Positions 26,154 to 34,274 of a stretch of 64,000 nucleotides of DNA are shown here, piece after piece (the stretch's first letter is position 1; each line of letters begins with the position of its first letter). The notes under the pieces were generated by a model. It had not been told where the DNA came from and ran no database searches. It saw only the letters and a list, made by a program, of their open reading frames with translations. A program made the translations under genes and the position numbers. Source of the DNA: Planctomycetota bacterium (GTDB taxonomy: Bacteria > Planctomycetota > PLA2 > JAEUHO01); contig JACKGW010000005.1 in the NCBI GenBank assembly GCA_020631815.1, forward strand, positions 62,001 to 126,000. The letters are read 5' to 3'.

Positions 26154-26981
26154 TCAGTCGGCGGGAGCCAGCTCGACCGCCTCGACGATCGCCGGATCGG
26201 ATCCGCCGTGCTGGGCCCACGCCCTGAGGCGACGCCCCGGCCCCTGCTCGGCCTGGAAGCCGAGCCAGATGTCGAACCCCCCGTCGGCGGTGGGGCGGTC
26301 GATGGCCTGCACGACGGCGGGACCGAACCAGATCGGGTGCACGCCGTGGGCGACGAGGATCTGCGTCCGACTTCCGTAGGCTTCGGTGACGGCTTCGAAG
26401 TGCCCACCCAAGTCGCGGCCCTCGGGAACGAACGGCAGCCGACGACGGTCGGCCACCCGCAAGACGAGGTCGTTCTCCGACCACGAGATCACGGGCGCCA
26501 GCAGGGGAACGATCTCGTTCGTGGTCCCCGACGGGCAGAGGTACACGCAGAGCGGCGCTTCCGGATCGGGCTCGCTGGCGACGTCATCGGGCACGTTCAC
26601 CATGCCCGGGAGGTCGAGGCCGAGGAACGTGGCCTCTTCGTCGGTGATGGGGCTGCGGAACTCGAAGCCCAGCTCGATGTGCAGCACCTCGTCCATCGGC
26701 ACGGCGATGCGCACGAGACGCATGCCCTTGCGGACCAACGCGCCGAGTACCTGGAAGTGCAGGTCGGCGACCGAGATGGGGCCCACGCGCCCGTTGACGG
26801 TGCGGGCGATGGTCTGCGTGTCGGCCTCGGCGCCGAGGCCCAGCTCGAGCCGGGGGACGGCGATGCGTGCGCCGACCCGACTGAGGTCGAGGGTCGTTGC
26901 GAGGCAAGGGTTGCCCTGGCCCTTCAGACGGACGGGCAGGCGACAGGAAACGCGCGCGGCGCGTCGACGCTCGGCTCCCAC
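26154..26981 (-). CDS. PilZ-domain protein
   Basis: 275 residues from a GTG with GGAGGAA eight bases upstream; the longer frame upstream is unlikely to be coding. Residues 4-100 match PilZ: the c-di-GMP-type arginine motif RRRAARVSCRLPVRL at the N-terminus and TLDLSRVGARIAVP (D-x-S-x-x-G) about 15 residues later. The rest is a mixed domain of unknown type (FQVLGALVRKGMRLVRIAVP, WIGLFQAEQGPGRR-like end). Predicted to respond to cyclic di-GMP; effector function unknown. Confidence 0.7.
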   Translation of the reverse strand: MGAERRRAARVSCRLPVRLKGQGNPCLATTLDLSRVGARIAVPRLELGLGAEADTQTIARTVNGRVGPISVADLHFQVLGALVRKGMRLVRIAVPMDEVLHIELGFEFRSPITDEEATFLGLDLPGMVNVPDDVASEPDPEAPLCVYLCPSGTTNEIVPLLAPVISWSENDLVLRVADRRRLPFVPEGRDLGGHFEAVTEAYGSRTQILVAHGVHPIWFGPAVVQAIDRPTADGGFDIWLGFQAEQGPGRRLRAWAQHGGSDPAIVEAVELAPAD

Positions 26982-27199
26982 GTGTGGGTTCCTCCGCCCC
27001 CCCGGACGGTCCTCGATGCTCGGGTCCTCTCCCTCATCGGCCCGCCGGACGGGGCAACTGAACCGCTGGCCAGAGCCGGAAAACCGGGCGCTGGCGACTC
27101 TCCACTCCGTGGGGGGGAGCGCCCTGTCGCCGGGACCTCGGGGCGTGCTATCCAGGGCCTGCGCGCCGGGGAAGCCGCGCAGGGCGGGAGGCGGTCGGC

Positions 27200-27487
27200 A
27201 TGTCCACAGGGCGCTTGGCGAGCGGGGGCGGTCTCGTGCTCTCGACCCTGGTTGCATCTGCTCGCGTCGCCGCCGCCGCGGAAGGCACCGACCAGGGCTT
27301 CGACTTCGACTGGCGCTGGATCCTCCTGGCGGTCGGGATCGTCATCGTGATCACGATCGCGATCCGCGTGGGCCAGGGGATTGCGCTACGCCAAGCCGAT
27401 CGGAAGGTCGTTGGGAGGTCGCGCGAGCGACTGCGGCGCGGCCATGGCGGAGACCAGGCGCCGGCGTCAAAGCGCACCGAACGGTGA
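27200..27487 (+). CDS. Small membrane protein with signal peptide
   Basis: 95 residues. A signal-peptide-like N-terminus (LVLSTLVASARVAAAAEG) is followed by a second hydrophobic helix (WILLAVGIVIVITIAIRV) and a basic C-terminal tail (RSRERLRRGHGG). A GGGAGG site lies upstream. Co-directional with the metallophosphoesterase about 100 bases later. Function unknown. Confidence 0.5.
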   Translation: MSTGRLASGGGLVLSTLVASARVAAAAEGTDQGFDFDWRWILLAVGIVIVITIAIRVGQGIALRQADRKVVGRSRERLRRGHGGDQAPASKRTER

Positions 27488-27586
27488 AGAGGGGCAGAGC
27501 GGCCCGAGAAGGTCGCCGCGAACCCCACGACCGGGCGTTCGGTCCGGGCGCAACCCAGGCGATCCATGGTGGCGGAGGGCCGCCCC

Positions 27587-28486
27587 ATGATCGCCCGTCC
27601 CGACGCCGACCTCAGGACGCTGTGGATTTCCGACGTCCATCTCGGAGCACGTGACGCCTCGGCGCCCGCGTTGCTCGCGCTGCTGGAGCGCGTACGCGCC
27701 GAGCGCATCGTGCTCGTGGGTGACATCGTGGACCTCTGGAGCCTGCGCCGTCGCTGGCACTGGCCCCGAGCGCATCGTCAGGTGCTGGAGCGGTTCCACG
27801 AGCTGGCCCGGCGCGGCACCGAGGTGGTGTACGTGCCCGGCAACCACGACGAGGCCTTCCGCGCGCTCTGCGGACACGACTTCGGGCCGATCCGCGTGGA
27901 GCGCGAGCTCGTCCACGAAACCGTGGACGGCCGACGACTCCTGGTCCTCCACGGTGACGACCTGGAGGACGACATCCACGTAGCCCGCTGGGCTGCGCGT
28001 GCCGGGGATGGGATCTACACGGCGCTGCTGGTCGCCGATCGTCCGCTCGGCAAGGTGCAGCGCGTGGTGCGAAGCGGGGAGCCGTTCTCCTTGGCGCGCT
28101 TCGTGAAGAGCCGCTCGAAGATCGCGAAGCGGTTCGTGCTTCGCTACGAGGTGGCCGCCGTGCGGCTTGCCCGCAAGCGGGGCTTGGACGGCGTCGTCTG
28201 CGGCCACATCCACGTGCCCCAGCTGCGCACGCATCGCGGCGTGATCTACGCCAACTGCGGCGACTGGATCGAAAGCCGCACGGCGCTTGGCGAGACGCAC
28301 GCTGGCGAGCTCGTGCTGCTGCGGCAGGGTCGTCAGACGACGGGCTTGTCCACGACCGGCGCACCGCCCTCGACGCGCTCGGGATCCGCCATGTCCACGA
28401 CGGGCCCCATGCCCAGGGTGCCCGTGCTTCCGAGCGCAGAGGAGTCCAGCAGGGACTGCCCCGAGGACTCCTCGAAGCGCCAGTAG
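27587..28486 (+). CDS. Calcineurin-like metallophosphoesterase (LpxH/YbbF-like)
   Basis: 299 residues; ATG with GGAGGG eight bases upstream. All metal-ligand motifs are seen in order: SDVHLG (D-x-H), GDIVDLW (G-D-x-x-D), PGNHDE, LHGDD and CGHIHVP (G-H-x-H). This order and spacing match UDP-2,3-diacylglucosamine hydrolase-like enzymes, which act in lipid A assembly; the family also includes other phosphodiesterases. The natural fold ends near residue 245. The last 50 residues (from GRQTTGLSTTG) are encoded antisense to the 3' end of the LamG gene and are low-complexity, so the overlap may be an unusual but real 154-base convergent overlap. Confidence 0.85.
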   Translation: MIARPDADLRTLWISDVHLGARDASAPALLALLERVRAERIVLVGDIVDLWSLRRRWHWPRAHRQVLERFHELARRGTEVVYVPGNHDEAFRALCGHDFGPIRVERELVHETVDGRRLLVLHGDDLEDDIHVARWAARAGDGIYTALLVADRPLGKVQRVVRSGEPFSLARFVKSRSKIAKRFVLRYEVAAVRLARKRGLDGVVCGHIHVPQLRTHRGVIYANCGDWIESRTALGETHAGELVLLRQGRQTTGLSTTGAPPSTRSGSAMSTTGPMPRVPVLPSAEESSRDCPEDSSKRQ

Positions 28487-29112
28487 CCGACCAAGCCAGG
28501 CTCCGTCGAGGGCACGATGAAGCCGCGGTTGGCGGCAATCTGCTGCTCGGTCCGCGGCACGGACCACACGCGTAGCTCGTCGATCAGTCCCTTGAACCCG
28601 GCCTCGCCCGGCCAGACCCCGATGTGCAGGAGGTCGGTAGGCAGGACCGAGCCGCCTTGGGGCTGGCTGGCCACTTCGACGCCGTTCTTGAACACGCGGA
28701 TGCCGACGCCATCCCACGTCATCGCGACGTGCGTCCACACGCCGGGCTCCACGGCCATGACCGAGCTCTTCGCCGTGTTCCAAGAGGCTGGGGACACGTA
28801 CACGCGACCGGACAGCTGGCCGTCGACCATGTCCTCGAGGAACAGGCCCCAGGATCGGGAGCCCGTGGACAGGTCCTGGCCCACGGCGATGCCTTGGAGG
28901 TAGGTGTCCGTGACGCTGTCGGGCTTGAGCCAGGCCTCCACGGTGAAGCCGCCCGCACCGATGGCAGCCTTGAACGCCGAGGCGTTCACGAACGCATAGC
29001 GGCCAAGATCGAAGCGCAGCGCACGCCCCTTGGGACCACCGCCGCCGGAGCCACCGCAATGGGCCAACGAGAGGGCAACACAGGCAACCACGAGTCGTCG
29101 AAGGGTCCGCAT
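28333..29112 (-). CDS. LamG/concanavalin A-like lectin lipoprotein
   Basis: 259 residues. Lipoprotein signal (LRRLVVACVALSLAHC) and a GGSGGGG linker precede a single jelly-roll LamG domain: FTVEAWLKPDS, GVWTHVAMTWDGVGIRVFKNG, GLIDELRVWSVPRTEQQIAAN. These beta-sandwich domains bind glycans or act as structural modules on secreted proteins. The C-terminal tail is low complexity. The 3' end overlaps the metallophosphoesterase gene on the other strand. Confidence 0.85.
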   Translation of the reverse strand: MRTLRRLVVACVALSLAHCGGSGGGGPKGRALRFDLGRYAFVNASAFKAAIGAGGFTVEAWLKPDSVTDTYLQGIAVGQDLSTGSRSWGLFLEDMVDGQLSGRVYVSPASWNTAKSSVMAVEPGVWTHVAMTWDGVGIRVFKNGVEVASQPQGGSVLPTDLLHIGVWPGEAGFKGLIDELRVWSVPRTEQQIAANRGFIVPSTEPGLVGYWRFEESSGQSLLDSSALGSTGTLGMGPVVDMADPERVEGGAPVVDKPVV

Positions 29113-29243
29113 GGCACGAGCTCCCGGTGGCGGTCCACCTCCGCCGGGGCCATCGACCGGAACGACGACCACGACGAGGAGTGCCGCGGCAGCGTGCCGG
29201 CGGACAGCAGGGCTCGCGAGCCCCGCCTTCTGGGGCGCAGGAC

Positions 29244-29936
29244 CTACTTCGGGAACGCGCGGGCGAGGGTGCCGAAGACCTCGATGAGGGCGGTCAGCGT
29301 GTCCTCTTCGGGCATCGTCTTCTCGAACTCCTCGCGGCTCTTGATCTCGCCCTTGGTCATGACCGTGGCCACGAGCTCGACGCCGTTGCTGCTGTCGGTC
29401 CAGCGAATCGACATCAGCTGGCTGACTTCGCGGTCCATGACGCCTGCCACGGCGCTGGGCTTCTCTGCGTAGCCGCGCGTCCAAAGCCGCATGCCCTTGC
29501 GCCCGCCGGGCAGATCCACGCTCGTCAGCTTGACCGTGGGGTCCTTCATGCCGCGGGCCTCGAGGGCGGCCTTGGACTGCTTGGCGTAGCCGGAGTTCAT
29601 GGGGCTCGTGGGATCGGTCGACACGCAAAGCGAGGGATCAGCGCAGGTACCGGCGTGCACGCGGATCGTCAGCGTGGCGCCGCCTTCGGTCGGCGTTTCC
29701 CGCGTGTAGGACCACCGGGCATCGGTCGGCGCGGACGTGCCGTCCTTGCGTTCGTAGCCGGGAACGTCGACGGCGGTGAGGGCCGCGAGCTGCTCCGGAG
29801 TCCAGGGCGTCCCCTTCGCGGCCGGGGGCGCGCTGCCTCCGCCGCCGGAGCTGTTGCCACCGCCCCCCTTGTCGTCGCCACCACAGGCGGCGAGCACTAC
29901 ACCCAGGGCCATCGCCATGACGAATCGTCCACGCAT
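29244..29936 (-). CDS. Lipoprotein of unknown function
   Basis: 230 residues from an ATG with GGGAGGT just upstream; an ATG 30 bases earlier is possible. Signal MRGRFVMAMALGVVLAAC ends in the lipobox VLAAC, followed by a Gly/Ser linker. The mature domain has mixed beta strands (ATLTIRVHAGTC, KGMRLWTRGYAEKPS) and a conserved-looking C-terminal helix. No family recognised. Transcribed in the same direction as the LamG and FG-GAP lipoproteins on either side. Confidence 0.6.
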   Translation of the reverse strand: MRGRFVMAMALGVVLAACGGDDKGGGGNSSGGGGSAPPAAKGTPWTPEQLAALTAVDVPGYERKDGTSAPTDARWSYTRETPTEGGATLTIRVHAGTCADPSLCVSTDPTSPMNSGYAKQSKAALEARGMKDPTVKLTSVDLPGGRKGMRLWTRGYAEKPSAVAGVMDREVSQLMSIRWTDSSNGVELVATVMTKGEIKSREEFEKTMPEEDTLTALIEVFGTLARAFPK

Positions 29937-30025
29937 TCGACACCTCCCTGCGCGGGACCGTAGCAAATGCGAGCGCCCGCTGCTTGGCAGGTCGTGCGAC
30001 GTGTGGAGATGCGGTGAATGTGGGG

Positions 30026-31177
30026 CTATCTGGGCGTGGTGACGCGGATCTCGCCCACGTAGGGCAGCGTGAACGCGGCGTCCTCGGCGGGATCGCCCTC
30101 GACGAAGTCACCGGAGCAGCCCCGGAGCCACGGTGTCTCCGACGTTCCGAGCTCCGTGACGTCCAGGGGGGCGCCGATGGCATCCAGGTCGACTTGCACC
30201 AGGAGTCCGGTGACGTCCGGATTCTTGAACAGCGTCGCGATCAGGCTCCGCTCGAAGACGGAGGAGCGCACCACCTGCAGATCGAGGCCGACGTGCTCGG
30301 GGAATGTGACGGGCGAGCCGGGCATGTCCTGCAGCTGGCCGCCGGTGAACTGCAGCACGTGCAACCGGCTCCCGACGAGCGCGGACGTCAAGACGTACGT
30401 TCGACTGCTCGCGATGCGGATGGCATTGGGTGCGGTGACCACGGCCGACGTGCCCAGGAAGAAGTCGCCCATGCCGTTTCCGTACAGCTGCGTGACGGTG
30501 TTGTCGGTGCCGTCGCCCACGAGCAGGTCGTCATGCACGTTGCTCATGAACCCGGTGGCGATCGAGCTTGGCGACGAGCCGACGGTGATGGGCGAGGCCG
30601 CCGTCTTGGCGAACGAACCATTGCCGTTGCAGAGCATCACGAACACGCCGACCGAGGTCGTGACGGCGATGTCGTCCAGGCCGTCTTCGTCGAAGTCGCC
30701 CGACGTCATGTCTTCGACGGCGGACGGCGCGAAGTCGGTGATGCCGCCCGGGCTGGGTGCGAAGGTCCCGTCTCCGAGGCCCAAGAAAGCGTGGAGCTTG
30801 TTGGCGTCGTCCAGGACGGCGAGATCGAGATAGGGGTCCACGTCGAAGTAACCAAGCGCGACTTGTCGCAGGCTGGCCGACAGGCCGAAGCCGACCGGCG
30901 CGACGGAGGTGAACGTGCCGTCGCCGTTGCCCAGCAGGACGCGGACCTGGGCCGTGGCGCCGTCGGCGACGACGGCATCCAGGTGACCGTCGCCATCGAG
31001 ATAGCCCGAGGCGGCGTAGCTGGGGAAGCCGCCGATGTAGGTGGGGGTGCCGAGCTCGGCGACCGAAGGGGGTGCTTCACCCCCCGAGCCACTACTCCCG
31101 CCGCCGCAAGCAGCGACGACGAGGAGCAAGGCAGTGCTCCCGACGCGGTGGCACGTACGCACGATCCGATGGGACAT
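30026..31177 (-). CDS. FG-GAP/VCBS beta-propeller lipoprotein
   Basis: 383 residues; ATG with GGAGG upstream. Lipoprotein signal (GSTALLLVVAAC) and a GGGSSGSGG linker precede repeated FG-GAP/VCBS units: DGDGHLDAVVAD, LLGNGDGTFTSV, LGLGDGTFAPS, DFDEDGLDDIAV. These calcium-binding repeats build a seven-bladed propeller found in secreted adhesion and lectin-like proteins. Probably displayed on the outer surface. Confidence 0.85.
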   Translation of the reverse strand: MSHRIVRTCHRVGSTALLLVVAACGGGSSGSGGEAPPSVAELGTPTYIGGFPSYAASGYLDGDGHLDAVVADGATAQVRVLLGNGDGTFTSVAPVGFGLSASLRQVALGYFDVDPYLDLAVLDDANKLHAFLGLGDGTFAPSPGGITDFAPSAVEDMTSGDFDEDGLDDIAVTTSVGVFVMLCNGNGSFAKTAASPITVGSSPSSIATGFMSNVHDDLLVGDGTDNTVTQLYGNGMGDFFLGTSAVVTAPNAIRIASSRTYVLTSALVGSRLHVLQFTGGQLQDMPGSPVTFPEHVGLDLQVVRSSVFERSLIATLFKNPDVTGLLVQVDLDAIGAPLDVTELGTSETPWLRGCSGDFVEGDPAEDAAFTLPYVGEIRVTTPR

Positions 31178-31350
31178 CGAGGCCTCCCTCGGTGGATTCC
31201 TGGGCCGCGCCGGTGGCGACCTCCCCGTCCCACGGATTCTGCACCTGGGCCTGGGGCCGGGGGAAGGGGGGGCCTCGTTCTGTCGAGGCTCCCTCGGGAG
31301 CCGGCCCTTGCCGCCAGGCTCTTCGCCCTCGCCTTCGCTAGGATCTGCCC

Positions 31351-32955
31351 ATGGGGATGACACACCGGTTTGCGGCGACGCTCCTGATCCTCGCGGGTCT
31401 TGCCGGGCCTGACGCGCCTCCCGCGGATGCGGACGGCAGCACCGTGGCCCGCACCACCGATGCCGTTGCGAAGGAGCTGGCGGACGAGTTCGAAGAGCTC
31501 GTCAAGAGCAAGAAGCCCAAGCTCAAGGACGGCGAGCGCAAGCTGGAGATCCTGCGCGAGCTCGAGCGTGCTCCGTGCGAGACCGCGCAACGCTTCCTCC
31601 TGGGGCTCGTGAAGAAGAAGTCCACGGAGGGGGACCATCGCCTCTACGCCATGCGGGCACTCCTCAAGATGGCCGACACCAAGGCGCTCGACACCGTGGT
31701 CAGCTCGCTGCAGAAGGCAAAGGACCCGACCCTTTGGCAGGCCTTTGGCGAGATGCTCTCCGCGGGCCCGAGCGACGACGTGCGCGCGTGGTGGACGAGC
31801 AAGGGGCTGGCCAGCAAGGACGTCAACGTGTGCGGCGCATGCCTCGACGCGCTGGCGATGGCGCCGGTGGAAGCAGCAAGCGATGCCGTCCGCGGCATCT
31901 ACGAGCGGGAGGCCGGCAGCGAGGATGGCGGGGAGCTGGCCTACCGGGCGCTCCGCGCGCTGGTGCGGTGCCCGGGGGCCGATGCGCGCGCCCTGCTGCT
32001 CGAGGCCGCGCGCCATGCGCAGTGGCAGGTTCGACTGGCGGCGGCCGAGCAGCTCGCTGCCCAGGAGCCCTTCGACGCCGAGCCCGAAGCGGCGGTGCGC
32101 GGACTGCTGCAGGACGAGAACGCCTGGGTGAAGGACGCCGCGGCGCACAGTGCTGGTCGTGCCAAGCGCAAGGTGGTCGCACACGCCCTGATCGGCCTGC
32201 TGGGCGACCCTCGACTGCGCACACGGCACGTGGCCGCGAACGCGCTGGCCACGATCAGCGGCAAGTCCCTGGGCCACGACGCAGGTGTGTGGAACGCGTG
32301 GCTGGCCGAGCAGGATCCCGGTACGCCTCCCGCCACGACCGTGCCCACGTACCACGGCGTGGAGGTCTACACCGATCGCGTGCTCTTCCTGGTGGACGCC
32401 AGCTCGTCCATGACGTGGCCCTGGCGCAAGGAGCCGCATCGCATCGATGTCGCGCGCGACGAGCTGGTACGGGTGCTCGAGGCGCTGCAGCCGGGCACTG
32501 CCTTCAACGTGGTCGTGTATGCCGAGAAACCCGTGGCGTGGAAGAAGGAGCTTGCGGAGGCCTCACCGGCAACCGTGAAGTCCGCTGCCTCCTGGGCCGA
32601 GCGCGCCATGGCCGAGCCGGAGGGCGACACGTTCCTGTTCGAGGCGCTGGAGTGGGCCTTCGAGAGCGACCCCACCTTCGACACGGTGTTCCTGCTGACG
32701 GACGGCAACCCCACGGCAGGCCGCTACTGGACCGTCGATGGCCTCGCCGCCAGCGTGCGCGCGTGGACGCGCTTCCGCCGCGTGGCCGTGCACACGATCG
32801 GCCTGTCCCTGCTGAACCTCGACCGCGGCATGCCCAACCTGTCCGAGAAGCCCCAGCTGATGACGCAGCTGTTGAAGGAGATCGCGGCGGCTACCGACGG
32901 CGAGTTCCGCGAACACCTGAACGCCCCGCCCGCTGCGTCCGCGTCGAAGAACTAG
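31351..32955 (+). CDS. HEAT-repeat plus von Willebrand factor A protein
   Basis: 534 residues with a signal peptide (HRFAATLLILAGLAGPDAPP). Residues about 60-320 are helical HEAT-type repeats (ARHAQWQVRLAAAEQLAAQ, WVKDAAAHSAGRAKRK). Residues about 345-520 are a vWA domain with the MIDAS signature FLVDASSSM and the later acidic loop FLLTDGNPTAG. MIDAS-containing vWA domains bind divalent metal and a protein ligand. HEAT plus vWA suggests a periplasmic protein-assembly or sensing scaffold; the partner is unknown. Confidence 0.8.
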   Translation: MGMTHRFAATLLILAGLAGPDAPPADADGSTVARTTDAVAKELADEFEELVKSKKPKLKDGERKLEILRELERAPCETAQRFLLGLVKKKSTEGDHRLYAMRALLKMADTKALDTVVSSLQKAKDPTLWQAFGEMLSAGPSDDVRAWWTSKGLASKDVNVCGACLDALAMAPVEAASDAVRGIYEREAGSEDGGELAYRALRALVRCPGADARALLLEAARHAQWQVRLAAAEQLAAQEPFDAEPEAAVRGLLQDENAWVKDAAAHSAGRAKRKVVAHALIGLLGDPRLRTRHVAANALATISGKSLGHDAGVWNAWLAEQDPGTPPATTVPTYHGVEVYTDRVLFLVDASSSMTWPWRKEPHRIDVARDELVRVLEALQPGTAFNVVVYAEKPVAWKKELAEASPATVKSAASWAERAMAEPEGDTFLFEALEWAFESDPTFDTVFLLTDGNPTAGRYWTVDGLAASVRAWTRFRRVAVHTIGLSLLNLDRGMPNLSEKPQLMTQLLKEIAAATDGEFREHLNAPPAASASKN

Positions 32956-32958
32956 GAG

Positions 32959-33696
32959 CTAGCCGTCGCCTCCGTAGAGCCGGTAGACGAGGTCGAAGGC
33001 GTTCTCGCAGGCGCGCGCGTAGGTGTCGTAGCGCGTGATGTTGCGGCGCGCCAGGTCGCCGCGGCGGCTGCCGCGGGCCTTGGCGATGAACGACATGGCT
33101 TCGAGTCCTCGAGCGCGGCCGGCCTCCGTGTCGAGGTCAGCCGCCCCGAGGATCACGCGCCACGTGACGCCCTGGTAGGACTCGCCCTTCGCACGGCGGC
33201 ACTCGCCGCCCGCGACCCATTCGGCCAAGCGTCCGCGGGCCGGCGAGCGCAGGTCGCGGGCCAACGACGCGACGACCTCACCGACGACATCCGGTTCGTG
33301 CTGGTCGACGTCGATCAGGAAGTAGCCGATGGGCGGAGGAGCGGCGCGTCCCAGGCGACGCAGCAGGACGCGCGGCAGCGACCGCAAGACGTCGATGCGC
33401 TCCGTACCCGCCAGCACCACGGCGTGGAGACCCGCTTCCAGCGCTTCGGCCAGCTCGATCTCCGTGGGGTGCTTGCCCTCGCGCCCACCCGCGTCGAGCA
33501 AGACGAAGGTGTCGAAGCCCCGCGGACTGCGCTTGGCCAAGTAGCTGCCCAGCGGCGTGCCCGGCGCTTCGACCTCGGCCGTGAGCCACTCGACGACCTC
33601 GCCCTGCGCCTGGATCTCCTCCCGATAGCGCTTCGCGTGCGCGAGCCACGGCTTGCGGAAGCTCATGAGCAGCGCGGGCGGGGCACCTCGGGCCAT
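32959..33696 (-). CDS. Conserved-looking protein of unknown function downstream of purE
   Basis: 245 residues from an ATG with GGGAGGT seven bases upstream; the longer frame has a weaker start. No signal peptide or TM segment. Visible features are an N-terminal basic helix, an FDTFVLLDAGGREGKHPTEI stretch, an IGYFLIDVDQHEPDVVGEVV stretch, and a C-terminal ARRNITRYDTYARACENAF. I do not recognise a family. It sits 66 bases behind purE in the same direction, so it could belong to the dab/pur operon; whether that means a linked function is open. It ends 3 bases from the HEAT-vWA gene. Confidence 0.5.
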   Translation of the reverse strand: MARGAPPALLMSFRKPWLAHAKRYREEIQAQGEVVEWLTAEVEAPGTPLGSYLAKRSPRGFDTFVLLDAGGREGKHPTEIELAEALEAGLHAVVLAGTERIDVLRSLPRVLLRRLGRAAPPPIGYFLIDVDQHEPDVVGEVVASLARDLRSPARGRLAEWVAGGECRRAKGESYQGVTWRVILGAADLDTEAGRARGLEAMSFIAKARGSRRGDLARRNITRYDTYARACENAFDLVYRLYGGDG

Positions 33697-33762
33697 CGCG
33701 GGACCTCCCTTCCACGACCCGTCTTCTAGCAAGTCGCGGGGGGACGTGCGCCTTCGGAGGGC

Positions 33763-34272
33763 TCAGGCCGGGGGCGGCTCCACCGTCATGGCTCGGGCCG
33801 CTTCGCGCAGTCCGGCCTTGTAAGCGGCCAGCTTCGCGGCGAGTGCGGTGTCGGGCTCGCTCCCCCCGCTGGCGAGGATCTGCGCAGCCAGCACGCCTGC
33901 GTTCCATGCGCCATCGATGGCGACCGTCGCCACGGGCACCCCGCGGGGCATCTGCACGATGGAGAGCAAGGCATCCATCCCGCGCAAGGGCCCGACGGGC
34001 ACCGGGACCCCGATGACGGGCAGCGTCGTGTGGGCCGCCACCATGCCGGGTAGGTGCGCGGCGCCACCGGCTCCGGCCACGATCACGCGAATGCCGCGGT
34101 CGGCGGCCTGCCGTGCGAACTCGGCCATCTCCTCGGGCATCCGATGTGCGGAGACGACGCTCATCTCGTACGGCACGCCCAGCGCGTTCAATGCCTCGGC
34201 AGCCTTGGAGAGGACCGGGCCGTCCGAGGACGAGCCCATGATGATCGCCACACGCGGCGTCGTGCTGTCCAT
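33763..34272 (-). CDS. purE: PurE, N5-CAIR mutase (class I)
   Basis: 169 residues. Converts N5-carboxyaminoimidazole ribonucleotide to CAIR in purine synthesis. Class I signatures are intact: VAIIMGSSSDGPVL (substrate-binding GSxSD), SVVSAHRMPEEM with the essential SAHR, VIVAGAGGAAHLPGMVAA and PVIGVPV. The start ATG lies 2 bases after the PurK-encoding TGA, so it is translationally coupled to the dabA-purK fusion and should act directly on its product. A 12-residue low-complexity tail ends in EPPPA. Confidence 0.95.
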   Translation of the reverse strand: MDSTTPRVAIIMGSSSDGPVLSKAAEALNALGVPYEMSVVSAHRMPEEMAEFARQAADRGIRVIVAGAGGAAHLPGMVAAHTTLPVIGVPVPVGPLRGMDALLSIVQMPRGVPVATVAIDGAWNAGVLAAQILASGGSEPDTALAAKLAAYKAGLREAARAMTVEPPPA

Positions 34273-34274
34273 CG

